Assembly: GCA_003693505.1 (NCBI GenBank)
Contig: QUZD01000057.1
Span: 217,034 to 281,033 of the forward strand
Direction of reading: 5' to 3'
DNA: 64,000 nt
DNA from: Pseudonectria foliicola
Taxonomy: Eukaryota; Ascomycota; Sordariomycetes; Hypocreales; Nectriaceae
Shown here: piece after piece, positions 22,098 to 31,861 of the stretch
Layout: every line of letters begins with the position of its first letter
How positions within the stretch are numbered: the first letter of the stretch is position 1
The notes under the pieces: model-generated
Told to the model about the DNA's origin: nothing
Database searches by the model: none
What the model saw: only the letters and a program-made list of their open reading frames with translations
Made by a program: the position numbers and the translations under genes

Positions 22098-24800
22098 CTA
22101 AGGAATACAGAAGTCTATCCAGCTGCCGAGATAATCAAGCCTGTTCCCACGGTGCTCCTGGCTCTTGTAGATGGTTTCAAACTCCTCAAAGTCAAGCTTG
22201 CCCCACCCGCCTCTCGTGTTGGCCTGCGCTTCGGCCAAGTTCAATCGTTTCCACTGCTGCAGCATTTCCGGAGTCGGCTCGCTTTCAGCCTCTTCCTCAA
22301 CGTTATCCTCGACGGCATCGTGGGTTTCTGACCCCGACCCTGTAACGGGATACCACACAAAGTCGGGTCCGACCATCTTCGCAGGGGAGTTGGAACGGAA
22401 TTGCGGAAGAGTGGGATCACAGTGCTCGTCTTGTTCCGTATCCGCCTTGGAGGCGGGTTCTTGAGAAGCATGATCGTTGATGACTTCAACCGTCGTATCA
22501 ATCTCCACAGCATTGCGGCCTTCGGGCATATCAATGACAAATCCCGTCTCGGAGAGCAGCTCTTCAAGCGTCTTGTCCTTGATTGCCTTGACCTTGGACT
22601 GCTCCCTCAAGCTAGGGGGCGGCTTTGTTACGCCGGCATCCTCCAGATCGAGGGCATCCAGCTTGTCCTTGTACTTTTCTCGTTGGGCCTTGGTCTCCGC
22701 GGCCTCGATCGCAAGATCTTCCGAAGGCTTGAATATGGCGTCAAGAAGCTCGTTGAAAGCCTGCTGTGTCACCTGATACAGGACCTCCTTGCCTGCATCT
22801 CGCTCCGATACCGGGACACTCCAGCCTCCCCGCCGTTCGTAACTGCCGTTGGATGATGTAAACGAGCTTGGCAGAGTCTCATCTTCCTCTTCCTCTTCCT
22901 CCTCATCTCCTTCAGTAAAGCGCACTCGCGATGTGGACGATGATGCGGATGGCAGCTGGGGGGACTTAGGGTGGTCCTCGGACGAGTTGGAACCTTCGGC
23001 CATCTCCCGAAGGTTTGCGAGAATGTCCTCGTCGTCATCCCAGTCCTCGGGCGGCGCCCCGCCTTCCTCTTCGTCAAGGTAGAACTGCCTTCTCCTCCAC
23101 CGCTCATGGAGTTGTTTCCGAGCCATGTCACGTCTTCGTTTCTCGATTTTGGGCATCCTTCGACGATTGCTGGATATAGCCCTTGCTCGAGTCTCGCTTT
23201 CACTTGTCGCCGGGCCATTGCCAAAGTAGTCGTCGCCTCTAGTATCCTGCTCCTCGCCGTCTCGTTCTTCCCTCTCGCTCTCTTCGTCGTCCGAAGGCTC
23301 CTCAATCTCGAGGGTGTGGTTGCCCAGGAGAAGGTTAGGGAGCTCCTCCAGCGTAGTGGGTGGCTCCAAAAGTGTCACCCAGTACGTCCGGTCAGCTTCA
23401 CTGCCGCTAAGGCGACGAACTGTTCGCCAGTTACTGTCGTTATCGCTGCGCGCGATAAAACGCCGACGGGTGCGACGGTCCGTTTCGCAGGCGAACAAAC
23501 TGGTGAGGATGTCTCCTCGGCTAGCGGTGTCTCCTCGATCTTGAACAACGACACCCTCTTGACCATCGCTAATCTCGACGCTCCCATCTGGGCGGTATGT
23601 TTTCCCCTCGTGTCGTAACCCACCATCGCCGGGAGGAACTCTACCCTCCCGGCCAAAGAGGCTGCTTAACGGCTGCCGGCTCGTTACAAGCTGCTGCGCC
23701 TCGGTGCTGGCAAGCAGCTGATCTTCCAGACCATCGAGTATATCCTTGTGCATTTGCTTATAGAGAACATAGTATGCCCGAAACATGCGGAGAAAGTCCT
23801 TTCTGTCGACGAAACCGTCGGCGTCAATGTCATAGCCCTCAAAGATCTTGCGCAGCTTGTCTTTGCGCTTGCGATAGGAGAGTCCGTGTAGGAATTCGGT
23901 AAACCCAATCAGGTCATCTTCGTTTGAGTCGTAAAAGGAAAACATCCGATCGTGAATAAGATTTGGGGCAGCGTGGCGGGAACCACCGGTTGGTACGAGA
24001 CACCGTTCAAACGTCTTACGGTCCATGGCGACGCCCAGTTCATCCGGGTCATCTCTCCATTCCGTGTTGGCCATGAAGGTCCACTGCTCCCAGAAGGCCT
24101 CCAGCTCGGGCCTCTCAAAGCCCGTCTCCTTGGACAGGCGGGGAATGAGACCACGGGGAAGGGTGCGCCGACATGTATCCGGGTCGCCAGTATACCATAC
24201 GGGTTGCATCTGGCGCGGTCCAAAAGGTGGGGCGGGAACGCGGATCTTGTAGAAGATGTGCGTTTTGATATGAACACCCTGAGCTTCACAAGTTTCGCAT
24301 AGATCAAAGTCGGCGCAGTTGGCGCATCGATATCGAATGCCGCGGATGGGGACCATGCCACAGGCATTGCACTGGCAGCCCCGGTGAACGCAGCCGTTGC
24401 GACGGGCATTGTCCTCGGAGACGCGGAAGAGCAGGTTGACAATGTTGTGGCCAGCGCGTGGGTTGGCGGAAAAGGAACCAGGTTCGTAGAGCCAGTCGTC
24501 GTCTCCGCCGTCGACCACGGTTTCGCCGTCGGCTAGGGGGCGAACGGTATCGAGGTCGACATTCTCATCGCCGGGGGCCTCGGACGAGGAGCTTGACCCA
24601 TCCTCGGCCCGTTGACCGCGGCGGGTGCGGCGGACTGCGTTGCTTCGGTGCAAGCGACCGCCCGGAGGTAGCTCCAGCGGGCGCGAGTAGTGGTTCTGGT
24701 AGGCATAGTAGCCGACCGAGGCGGCGGCGACGGCTGAGACGATGGCGACGGCGAGTCGGGGCCGAGAGATGCTCTCGACCGAAGGTGTCGGCAACCACAT
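22098..24800 (-). CDS. Membrane-anchored ZZ-type zinc finger and EF-hand protein
   Basis: This single-exon gene encodes 900 residues. A hydrophobic segment at about residues 15-33 (LAVAIVSAVAAASVGYYAY) is a likely signal anchor or organelle-membrane anchor. A ZZ zinc finger spans residues about 137-187 (CQCNACGMVPIRGIRYRCANC, then DLCETC and paired His residues). Two EF-hands follow near residues 290 and 325 with loops DSNEDDLIGFTE and DIDADGFVDRKD, the second with a complete set of Ca ligands. The C-terminal half is long, acidic and charged (runs of Glu, Arg and Ser), probably disordered or coiled, with an ordered closing segment. Together this suggests a Ca-responsive membrane scaffold; no catalytic domain is visible and the partner is unknown. 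It is divergent from RCF1 with about 0.6 kb between starts. Confidence 0.85.
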   Translation of the reverse strand: MWLPTPSVESISRPRLAVAIVSAVAAASVGYYAYQNHYSRPLELPPGGRLHRSNAVRRTRRGQRAEDGSSSSSEAPGDENVDLDTVRPLADGETVVDGGDDDWLYEPGSFSANPRAGHNIVNLLFRVSEDNARRNGCVHRGCQCNACGMVPIRGIRYRCANCADFDLCETCEAQGVHIKTHIFYKIRVPAPPFGPRQMQPVWYTGDPDTCRRTLPRGLIPRLSKETGFERPELEAFWEQWTFMANTEWRDDPDELGVAMDRKTFERCLVPTGGSRHAAPNLIHDRMFSFYDSNEDDLIGFTEFLHGLSYRKRKDKLRKIFEGYDIDADGFVDRKDFLRMFRAYYVLYKQMHKDILDGLEDQLLASTEAQQLVTSRQPLSSLFGREGRVPPGDGGLRHEGKTYRPDGSVEISDGQEGVVVQDRGDTASRGDILTSLFACETDRRTRRRFIARSDNDSNWRTVRRLSGSEADRTYWVTLLEPPTTLEELPNLLLGNHTLEIEEPSDDEESEREERDGEEQDTRGDDYFGNGPATSESETRARAISSNRRRMPKIEKRRRDMARKQLHERWRRRQFYLDEEEGGAPPEDWDDDEDILANLREMAEGSNSSEDHPKSPQLPSASSSTSRVRFTEGDEEEEEEEDETLPSSFTSSNGSYERRGGWSVPVSERDAGKEVLYQVTQQAFNELLDAIFKPSEDLAIEAAETKAQREKYKDKLDALDLEDAGVTKPPPSLREQSKVKAIKDKTLEELLSETGFVIDMPEGRNAVEIDTTVEVINDHASQEPASKADTEQDEHCDPTLPQFRSNSPAKMVGPDFVWYPVTGSGSETHDAVEDNVEEEAESEPTPEMLQQWKRLNLAEAQANTRGGWGKLDFEEFETIYKSQEHRGNRLDYLGSWIDFCIP

Positions 24801-24951
24801 GGCGGGCTAGCTACCTCTGCAGCATGGTTGTCGAGACTGGTTGGGAGGCGGCGTCGTGAGGCAAGCGAAGGGAAGCGAAGCGAAAGGCAGCGCAGGACAA
24901 GGAGGCAGTCGTTGGAGCACAGTGGTATGTGGCGTCGACTAGTCCAGCGCG

Positions 24952-25010
24952 GTAGCTGTAGCTGTAGCTGTAGCTGTAGCAGCAAGACGAGGACGAGGAC
25001 GAGGACGAGG
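24952..25010. repeat. (GTAGCT)n and (GAGGAC)n microsatellites
   Basis: Nearly five GTAGCT units (24952-24980) are followed after a few bases by about four GAGGAC units (24987-25010), both hexamers, in the divergent promoter region. Confidence 0.85.
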
Positions 25011-25051
25011 GCGATGCTCGGATGCTCCCACTCAACGTGTGGTTGTGGAAG

Positions 25052-25076
25052 GGAGGAGAGGAGAGGAGAGGAGAGG
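25052..25076. repeat. (GGAGA)n microsatellite
   Basis: About five pentamer units of GGAGA/GAGAG type between the ZZ/EF-hand and RCF1 genes. Confidence 0.8.
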
Positions 25077-25408
25077 GAATCCGTACATAGGCCAACCAAT
25101 CTGTATGAAGCCAAGTAGAGTCGAGACCAGAAGTGCAGTTGTACAGTACTGTTGTACTGAGTAGAGTGGCCCGTGCGTCACCGGGATGTGCCTGCCGCTG
25201 CCGCTTCGAGGCAAAACGGTACGTACCTCCTCGTGCCATGAGGGTCCGCAGCCCACCACGATGGATGACGGATGCTTCTGCTTGTCATGGAGTGATTGAT
25301 CAGTCAGTTGGAGTAACTTATCGCAGCCCCGAATTTCGCTTCCCTCAGCCCACTTCGCTCCCAACCATCCGCCCGCAACATCGCCAATCCGCCTGCACTG
25401 CTGCTACA

Positions 25409-26256
25409 ATGGCTGACGGCCTCCCATCCATGCCGGGGCCGATGCCCTCATCTTTCGATGATGACCAGTAAGCGCCTCAATTGTCCGCTCCCCGAAGCTG
25501 CCTGCCAAGCTGCAGGCCAAGCTACAGGCCAAGCTACGGGCCAAGCTACAAGCCGAGCTCTTCTGCTCACGCGACAGACAGCGAGTTGAACAACGAGCGG
25601 GCTCTGCACAAGTTCTTCCGCAAGGTCAAGGAGGAGCCACTCATCCCTCTGGGTAAGACGGTCGCCCTCGCCTCTGCTTTGCCTTTGCCCCATGCACACA
25701 TCTGACGCGCTCCCCTCGCACCCCAGGAATCGGCCTGACCTGCCTCGCCTTCGTCAATGCCTACCGAGCTCTCCGCCGCGGCGACTCCAAGCAAGCCAAT
25801 CGCATGTTCCGGGCCCGAGTGGCGGCCCAGGGCTTCACGGTCGTCGCCATGGTGGCGGGCAGCATGTACTACAGCAAGGATCGCGAGAAGTCCAAGGAGC
25901 TGCGCCAGCTCAAGGAGCAGCGCGACGCCGAGGAGAAGCGCATCAAGTGGATCCGCGAGCTCGAAATTCGAGACGAGGAGGAAAAGGCCTTCCGAGCCCA
26001 TCTGGAGAAGAAGATGAAGCAGCAGTCCGGCGCCCCTGCCGCAGCCGACGAGCCGACGCTCAGGGAAGCTCCGGAGAAGACCTCGGAGGGGACCGGGGGC
26101 GTCCTCAGCAAGATGGGCCTGTGGTCCCAGGCCGAGAAGAAGGATGTCGAGGAGACTGCGGCAGCGGAGGATGCAAGCGAAAAGGTGGAAAGGAAAAAGA
26201 ATCCCAAGAGCTCGCTTGGTGACCTTGGCGAGATCATCGCGACCAAGAAGAAATAG
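25409..26256 (+). CDS. RCF1: Respiratory supercomplex factor 1 (HIG1 domain)
   Basis: Rcf1 sits in the mitochondrial inner membrane and helps assemble or stabilise cytochrome bc1-oxidase supercomplexes. Exons are 25409-25467, 25582-25652 and 25727-26256, with introns of 114 and 74 bp, giving 219 residues. The N-terminus (PMPSSFDDD) and the FFRKVKEEPLIPLG block are typical of fungal Rcf1. Two HIG1-type transmembrane helices follow (GLTCLAFVNAYRALRRGDS and VAAQGFTVVAMVAGSMYYSK), then a long charged helix (residues about 95-140) and a Lys/Glu-rich tail. The exon 1/2 join is phase 2 and the acceptor choice (cag ending at 25581) is set by frame; it is the least certain boundary. Intron 1 contains a 12-bp tandem repeat. 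RCF1 converges on RTC5, 266 bp away. Confidence 0.92.
25503..25558 (+). repeat. 12-bp tandem repeat inside RCF1 intron 1
   Basis: About four and a half copies of GGCCAAGCTACA with single-base variants fill nearly half of the 114-bp intron. Copy-number differences between strains would change intron length without touching the protein. Confidence 0.85.
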
Positions 26257-26522
26257 ATGCGGACCCCGACGAGTAGCAAGTTGTGCTTGGGATGGTATTC
26301 TGGGGATTTTGTACAAAAGCAACGTCGAACCATGGTGGTTGTTTGAGACGACGCAGGATTCTCGTCGAGTTGTATGATAGTTTGTCCAATCTTGCTGCGG
26401 CCGCCCGGCGCAGTAATGGCTCTACTCCTTGCGAAATGCATATAATGTTTGTATTCTCACCGTACAGCCCCTTCACCCAAGGAAACACTTTCACTGGCGA
26501 TAACGTCCTGTCCTATTCCATC

Positions 26523-28423
26523 CTATCCCATCGACCCCCCACTTCGATTCGCCCCTACCAGCCCCGCCATTTCCAGCAGCGCTCGGTCTGCTTCAATGTT
26601 CCCCGTCCCCAAATTGATCCTGCGGCGAGCCTCAGCTTCTCTTGCTTCCCAAGCCCAGTGCTCAGCTTGTACGCGTGCCTCCTCGTCACCGCCGCACCCC
26701 CAGACCTCAAGATTGTCAATCTGAAAGCGGTCTTGGAAGTCAAACTTCCTCACCACACTTGGGTGAAACGCGCCGCCTCTCGAAGTGTAGTCGTGGTTGA
26801 AAACGCCATACTCGAAGGAGTCGTCCAGGAGGAGGGATATTGGCCCAAGAGGCAAAACCCCCATCCTTCTGTGAGCCTGGGTAGGCTTCGGATGAGGGCA
26901 CCCGAAAGACAGCATCGGGTGGTTTCCTGGGGGTTTCGTGAAAGTCACGTAGTCTTTGTTGACCGCCGAGGCGTGGAAGACATCGTGGATGGGTTCAAGC
27001 TGGAACAATACCGTATCTGTGTCCCCAAAACACTCCCTGTGGGTATGCTTCCATGGCTCTCGCAAGAATACCCCGAATGTCAAGCGGTCCGATTTGCTTC
27101 CACGAGGAACCCGTCGTGGGGGCAGTGACGAGGCAAATGCAGCCTCTTGACCTCCATGTGGCTCGTCATCCAGCCGAGTTCCACTGACTAAGAGAATTGT
27201 CGGGGCCCGCCAGTTGAACACCTTGGTTTCAAAGCTTCCCATTGAGAACCCTGCGTCGTTTCCAGAATACAGGAGTCTCACGCGGCGGAACAGGTCCGAA
27301 CCTGGCAAGAAAAGAGAGAGTTGAGAGAGTGTGTGCTGGTTGAGGATGTCTCCGCCTTCGGGCAGTAACGGCTGCGCAATTCGAGGGGCTTCGGTAGTTT
27401 GAGGGGTATCACTGGATGAATGCTTCGAAAAATCTAGGTTTTTGGAAAATAGGAAATGCTCAAACAACCCGTTGAATCCACTAAAAAGGTGCGGGCATAT
27501 CACAGGGATAATGGACTTGAAATGGCTGTACCGAATCCCAGGGGCCTTTTCGACATTGACAAAGGAGGAAAGGATGTGCTCGGCAGTTGATCGAAGGTTG
27601 TCGAGCTCATCGCCAACAACACGGCCAGAATAAAGAGATAGACTTTCTTGAGGGTCCAATGGGGCAGCAAGGAGAAGAAGCATCACGAGCTTGCGGAAAT
27701 TGTCAGAAGGAATGGTGGCTCCGTGAGCCTTTGGAGCATGGCCTTGCTCAATGGCTTCTTTAACATCCAGTAACTCGAAGGCTGTGAGGACGAGGTCGTC
27801 ATCGTCATCTTCATCTTCGTCATCACCTTCAACGGCTGCATCGACAGCAAAACCAGCGCTGTGGGTATGATCAGCCGGCTTCTCTGGAGTCTCGGGCTCT
27901 TTAGGTTCAGGCACGGGGTCTTGAGTGGTCATTTGGGGTAGACTGCGATCATAGACAGCTAGGCTCTTGAAGAGCAGCTTGGTTCTGTCCGTTGACCCCC
28001 GCGCCAGCACCTTTTTGTACCGCTCAGTCATGATCACAACCACCATGATCATTTCCGGAAGCCCCAGGACGACTGGTGCCTGCTGAAGGAACGGAAACGC
28101 CCCAATAAAGGATGCCATTTGGAAGATGACTGGCGAGGCTCCTAGGATATCCGGAATCTCTAGGTAGCGGGCAATCGTGTCCTCCTTCAGGTACTTGATG
28201 GAGTCCTGTTCGTCTGCCAGAGACTTGAAGACATCTTTGAAAGAGTAGAATTCCAATGAAGTAAAACATTTGTCCTTGAACTTTGATGCCTATGCCACCT
28301 GGTCAGCCATATTGATCCTCAGCTATCGTCATCGATCACATATCACCAATCGCTCACCAGTTCCCGAGTCAGCTCCTCGTGCGACCTGCGCGAAGGATTC
28401 TCATCTGAAATATTTTGACCCAT
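26523..28423 (-). CDS. RTC5: Restriction of telomere capping protein 5 homologue (TLDc domain)
   Basis: Yeast Rtc5 is a TLDc-domain protein; TLDc proteins bind the vacuolar V-ATPase and modulate its assembly. Minus-strand exons are 28423-28358 and 28289-26523 (68 bp intron, phase 0), giving 610 residues. The start MGQNIS has a Gly at position 2 and Ser at 6, a good N-myristoylation signal as expected for Rtc5, and an NMT gene lies elsewhere in this window. The CFTSLEFYSFKDVFKSLAD block opens the family-typical helical region, and an acidic Asp/Glu run lies near residue 185. The TLDc domain occupies about residues 330-570: TLSQLSLFLP, LLYSGNDAGFSMGSFETKVF, PTILLVSG, FGVFLREPWK, LFQLEP and the terminal FQIDNLEVWGCGG. 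The length suits fungal Rtc5. Confidence 0.93.
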
Positions 28424-29000
28424 CTTGAGAAGGCTACACCGTAATCATGCCATTTAGGACAGTAATATGGTGTCTTTACAGTCACAATCAAGTGTATTGG
28501 AGATGGTGCGACATGGATCAGCAGGTTGCATGTCCTGGCTCAATTCAAGGTGGCTGATCCCGTCAGGTACGTACCGTTGCCTTCGTCATCTTCAGCTGCA
28601 CGTGACACGTTCGTTCTGGGCTACAAAGCAGCCAACACTGCCTGTAGTCTACAGTACCTGCCCACGACAACTGTCACCAAAACGCACGTATGCTGAAGCG
28701 GATCAATATTACAGAGACTACTAAAGGCAATCTAACACCTAACCAGGGCGTTGATTAAGTATACAATCAATAAGATCTTGTTTGAACTATTCATCTGATG
28801 AGCTGAAAGACCCGCAGCGGGATGTCCGTACCTTGCTTGTACGGCCACCTCTTCTGGTGAACAGCTATGAGGGGACGCCTTATAAGTGTTGGACAACAAA
28901 TATCAACTGACAGATCCATACCACGGCCACCATCGTTATTTGATCAGCCGGTACATTGATAGAAACTAATTACGGCGAGGCAACTCCACTCGACAACCAT
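28424..29000. other. Intergenic, RTC5 upstream region
   Basis: About 0.58 kb that holds the RTC5 promoter and the 3' flank of the repetitive secreted protein gene, both on the minus strand. No further feature is seen. Confidence 0.5.
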
Positions 29001-31007
29001 TTAGTACGCGAACCTCTGAGCCTGGGGCTTGACGTGTCGGTGACGACCGCAGTGAACCCTCCGGCGTGGCTTACCCTCAGGCTTATCACATCTCCCACAC
29101 TCTTTCTCCTCCTCGTATTCTTGCCTGTATTTCCTCTGTCTTGGCTTTCCCTTGCCATGCTTGCGACGGCCTGCCGTGATGTGAATCTTAGCCCAGAACT
29201 TCGGCTCGGACTCCCGCTCAGGCTCCTGTTCAGGCTCCCGTTGAGCAGTCTCTGGCTCAGCTTTGGCTATTGGCTCCGCCTCTGACTCTGGCTCTGGCTC
29301 TGGCTCTGGTTCTAGCTCTGGCTCTGGCTCGCGGCGAACAATTTCCGGCTCTGGCTCAGCCTTGGGTTCAGGCTCGGGCTCGGCCTTGGGTTCAGGCTCA
29401 GGCTCAGCCTTGGGCTCAGGTTCCGGCTCGCGTCTCATCAGCGCTGGCTTTGCATCGACGTCGGTCTTGATAGCGGACTTGAATTCGGGCTTGGCGTTGG
29501 CCTGGCCTTCAGTCTCGGCATCAGGCTTGACATCGGCCTTGTTGGCAACCTTGACATCAGACTTGTCCTCAGCCTTAACGTCGGCGACCTTGACAACAGG
29601 CTTGGCATCAGACTTGTCCTCAGCCTTCACGTCAGTGACCTTGGCATCGGGCTTGGCATCGGGCTTGACATCGGGCTTGGCATCAGACTTGTCCTCAGCC
29701 TTAATGTCAGTGACCTTGGTATCGGGCTTGACATCAGCCTTATCGTCAACCTTGGCATCTTCCCTAACAGAAGCCTTGTTCTCATCCTTGGCATCTTCTT
29801 TAACTGAAGTCTTGTTCTCAAGCCCATTCTCTAGTTTGTCGGTCTTGTCCTCAAGCTCACTCTCCAATTTGTCGGCCTCGTCGTCTGTCTCGTCAATGGC
29901 CTTGACATCTGCCTCAACGTCAGGCTTGTCATCAGATGCTACAGCATCATTGGCATCGCTCTCGGCTTCAGCATTGACATCAGTCTTGACCTTGCTCTCC
30001 AGCTCGGCTCTGTTGCCACTCTTGACTTGAACTTTGCCACCCTTCTCGTGGAGGCTGACACATGGCCATGCCTCCAGAGCTCGGGCAAAAAGACGGTGAC
30101 CCTGGACAAGAGGCTGGTCATTCTTGGCAATCCATTCGACGATGCGACTTCCAGGCTCTGGCTTCTCGTACACGTTGCGGAACCACTCGGGGATGCGGAC
30201 AGGGAAATCATCCGTGATAATCTCATCGGCTCCGCTGGCATAGGAAAAACCGTAAAGGCGCGAGGCAACCTCCTTTTCTGATGTCAGTTTCGCCCTGCCA
30301 TCAAGTAGAACAATATTCTTACCTTGTACGAGTTGTAAAGGGAGTTGAGCTTGCTGTTGACCAAGCACACCGCCGGGTCGCTGTAGTGGAAGTACTTACC
30401 TTGCTCCTTGATTGCTAGGAGGAATTGGGAAGTTTGGTAAGCATACTACCGAGCTGTTAGTTTCATTTCGAGAAACAGGTCCTGCACTGGATGGAATGGC
30501 TACTCACATCGCTATAGCATTGAGCAACCTCTTGCTGGCCATGCAAGTCCCACTTCTCAATGTCCTTCAACTTATCATGGAACTTTGAAGACATGGTAGT
30601 CCACGCCTTAAGGGAACGCATGACGAGCTAGCCGAGGTTAGCAACTCTTCTAGGACAAACGATACAAGACATCATCATACCACAAGCGGGCCACTCTGAT
30701 CCTTGGGTCGGACAAAGATCTGAGTGCCTGCCTCAGCAGGGATGCTCTCGACAGGCTCGACTAGGCTATGTGCCAGCCACTCAAGGGAGTGTAACACAAT
30801 GCAGGCATCAAACTGGTTCACAGATTCGGCATCGTGGTCCAGATAGTTGTCCTGCAAATGCTGGCGAGAGCAACCTGGCTCAACGAGCTCGGGCTCTGGC
30901 TCGCGGGCAAGGACGGCCGGCTCCGGTTCAGGCTCCGGTTCGCGACGGATGACTGCCGAAGCAGCCACGCCTAGCAAGGCTGACAGAACGGGGAGAGATG
31001 GCCTCAT
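29001..31007 (-). CDS. Secreted repetitive protein with dibasic-Glu-Pro motifs
   Basis: I do not recognise a family. Minus-strand exons are 31007-30681, 30627-30508, 30445-30323 and 30272-29001 (introns 53, 62, 62 and 50 bp by order 53/62/50), all phase 0, giving 613 residues. A signal peptide (residues 1-18, SALLGVAASA) is followed at once by VIRREPEPEPEP. Residues about 45-265 form a compact domain with five cysteines. Residues about 285-460 are a Lys/Asp/Glu-rich degenerate repeat with three KVTDVKAEDKSDAKP-like units. Residues 470-548 are Glu-Pro repeats in which RREPEPEP and RREPEPEL recur, and the tail is basic with Cys and His. Arg-Arg before Glu-Pro dipeptides resembles Kex2 cleavage followed by dipeptidyl-peptidase trimming, as in fungal alpha-pheromone precursors, but no pheromone core is visible. 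A TATAAAG box lies about 76 bp upstream. Confidence 0.8.
29204..29435 (-). repeat. Coding Glu-Pro repeat block
   Basis: Tandem Glu-Pro codons with KAEPEPEP units of 8 residues encode residues about 470-548 of the repetitive secreted protein. On the plus strand the same DNA reads as a Ser-Gly run, which is only a shadow frame. Confidence 0.85.
29463..29990 (-). repeat. Coding Lys/Asp-rich degenerate repeat block
   Basis: Degenerate repeats of 17-25 residues with the core DVKAEDKSDAKP encode residues about 285-460 of the same protein. Three copies are near-identical and the flanking units are more diverged. Confidence 0.8.
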
Positions 31008-31861
31008 GGTTTGAAAGATCCTCTGCTTCTGCGGACTCGTGAGGGGGGCAGATTCAAGGCCGAGGAGATGATGTGGTTGGGCTTTATACTTGAGATGGGC
31101 AATTGTCTTCCAACCCCTCACCCATATACGCAACGATGGCTTGCTCTAGTCGCGTCGCGATGATACTTCGTCTATATCTGGATATGTTGGGATCTTCGAT
31201 GACACCTAGGAAAAAGTATACGAATGGCGATGTAGCCGCGAAAAAGAACTACATCTTGGCAACGCTACTTGTACGTAGTATCCACGTATCTCACGTCATG
31301 ACCACTTCCAGAAACACTCCCAGCTTGCATATCGACCGCGTTCTACTTGGGCTAAAGGCTAACTATAAAGCGCTCAACAGATTCACAAACGAACACTTGG
31401 CCTCTCCTTCACGCAAGCTCAGAGTTGGAAGCAACATTGAATTGAGTTGAGGCAGGGTACATGTAGTTCTCGCAGCTTACGAGAATCTTAAATCGACACG
31501 ACGTCCGATACGGCTCCCTGCTCGCTGTATGTTCTATGTTTTGCACGTCACGAGGAGTCCACGGGGCGCGTCTGTGAGGATTAATTTCGATGCAGTAATG
31601 CGGTGTTGTCTCTGCGAGGCTCTTTTAAGATGGCGATATGACCAACAAGAATGCCCATGTACTGAACCTCAGCATCACGAAGATCGTGACTGATTCGTGT
31701 CATTGCAGGATATCTAAGTTGCTGGAAGCATCCTCCGACAACACAGCCGTAATGCCTATAAGAACACGATAGGGCCACAGCGCTCGCCCTCCTCGCCTTT
31801 TGGCTACGTCGTATCTTTCTACTTCATTCGTTCCCTGACTCATACTTGACGTAGAGTTATC
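31008..31861. promoter_or_regulatory. Shared promoter region of two secreted-protein genes
   Basis: These 854 bp separate divergent starts. TATAAAG on the minus strand at 31088-31082 lies about 76 bp upstream of the repetitive-protein ATG. TATAAG on the plus strand at 31757-31762 lies about 100 bp upstream of the small secreted protein ATG. Both spacings are plausible for fungal TATA boxes with short leaders, and shared control is possible. Confidence 0.55.

Larger units (their letters stand above)
24801..25408. promoter_or_regulatory. Bidirectional promoter region with three microsatellites
   Basis: These 608 bp separate the divergent ZZ/EF-hand and RCF1 starts. They contain GTAGCT, GAGGAC and GGAGA arrays (24952-25076). 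Purine-rich arrays of this kind can affect nucleosome occupancy; no TATA box is evident. Confidence 0.5.

Noticed and set aside
29263..30030. 255-codon Ser/Gly-rich plus-strand frame
   Set aside because: It is the reverse-complement reading of the Glu-Pro and Lys/Asp repeats; the minus strand has a signal peptide and consistent introns.
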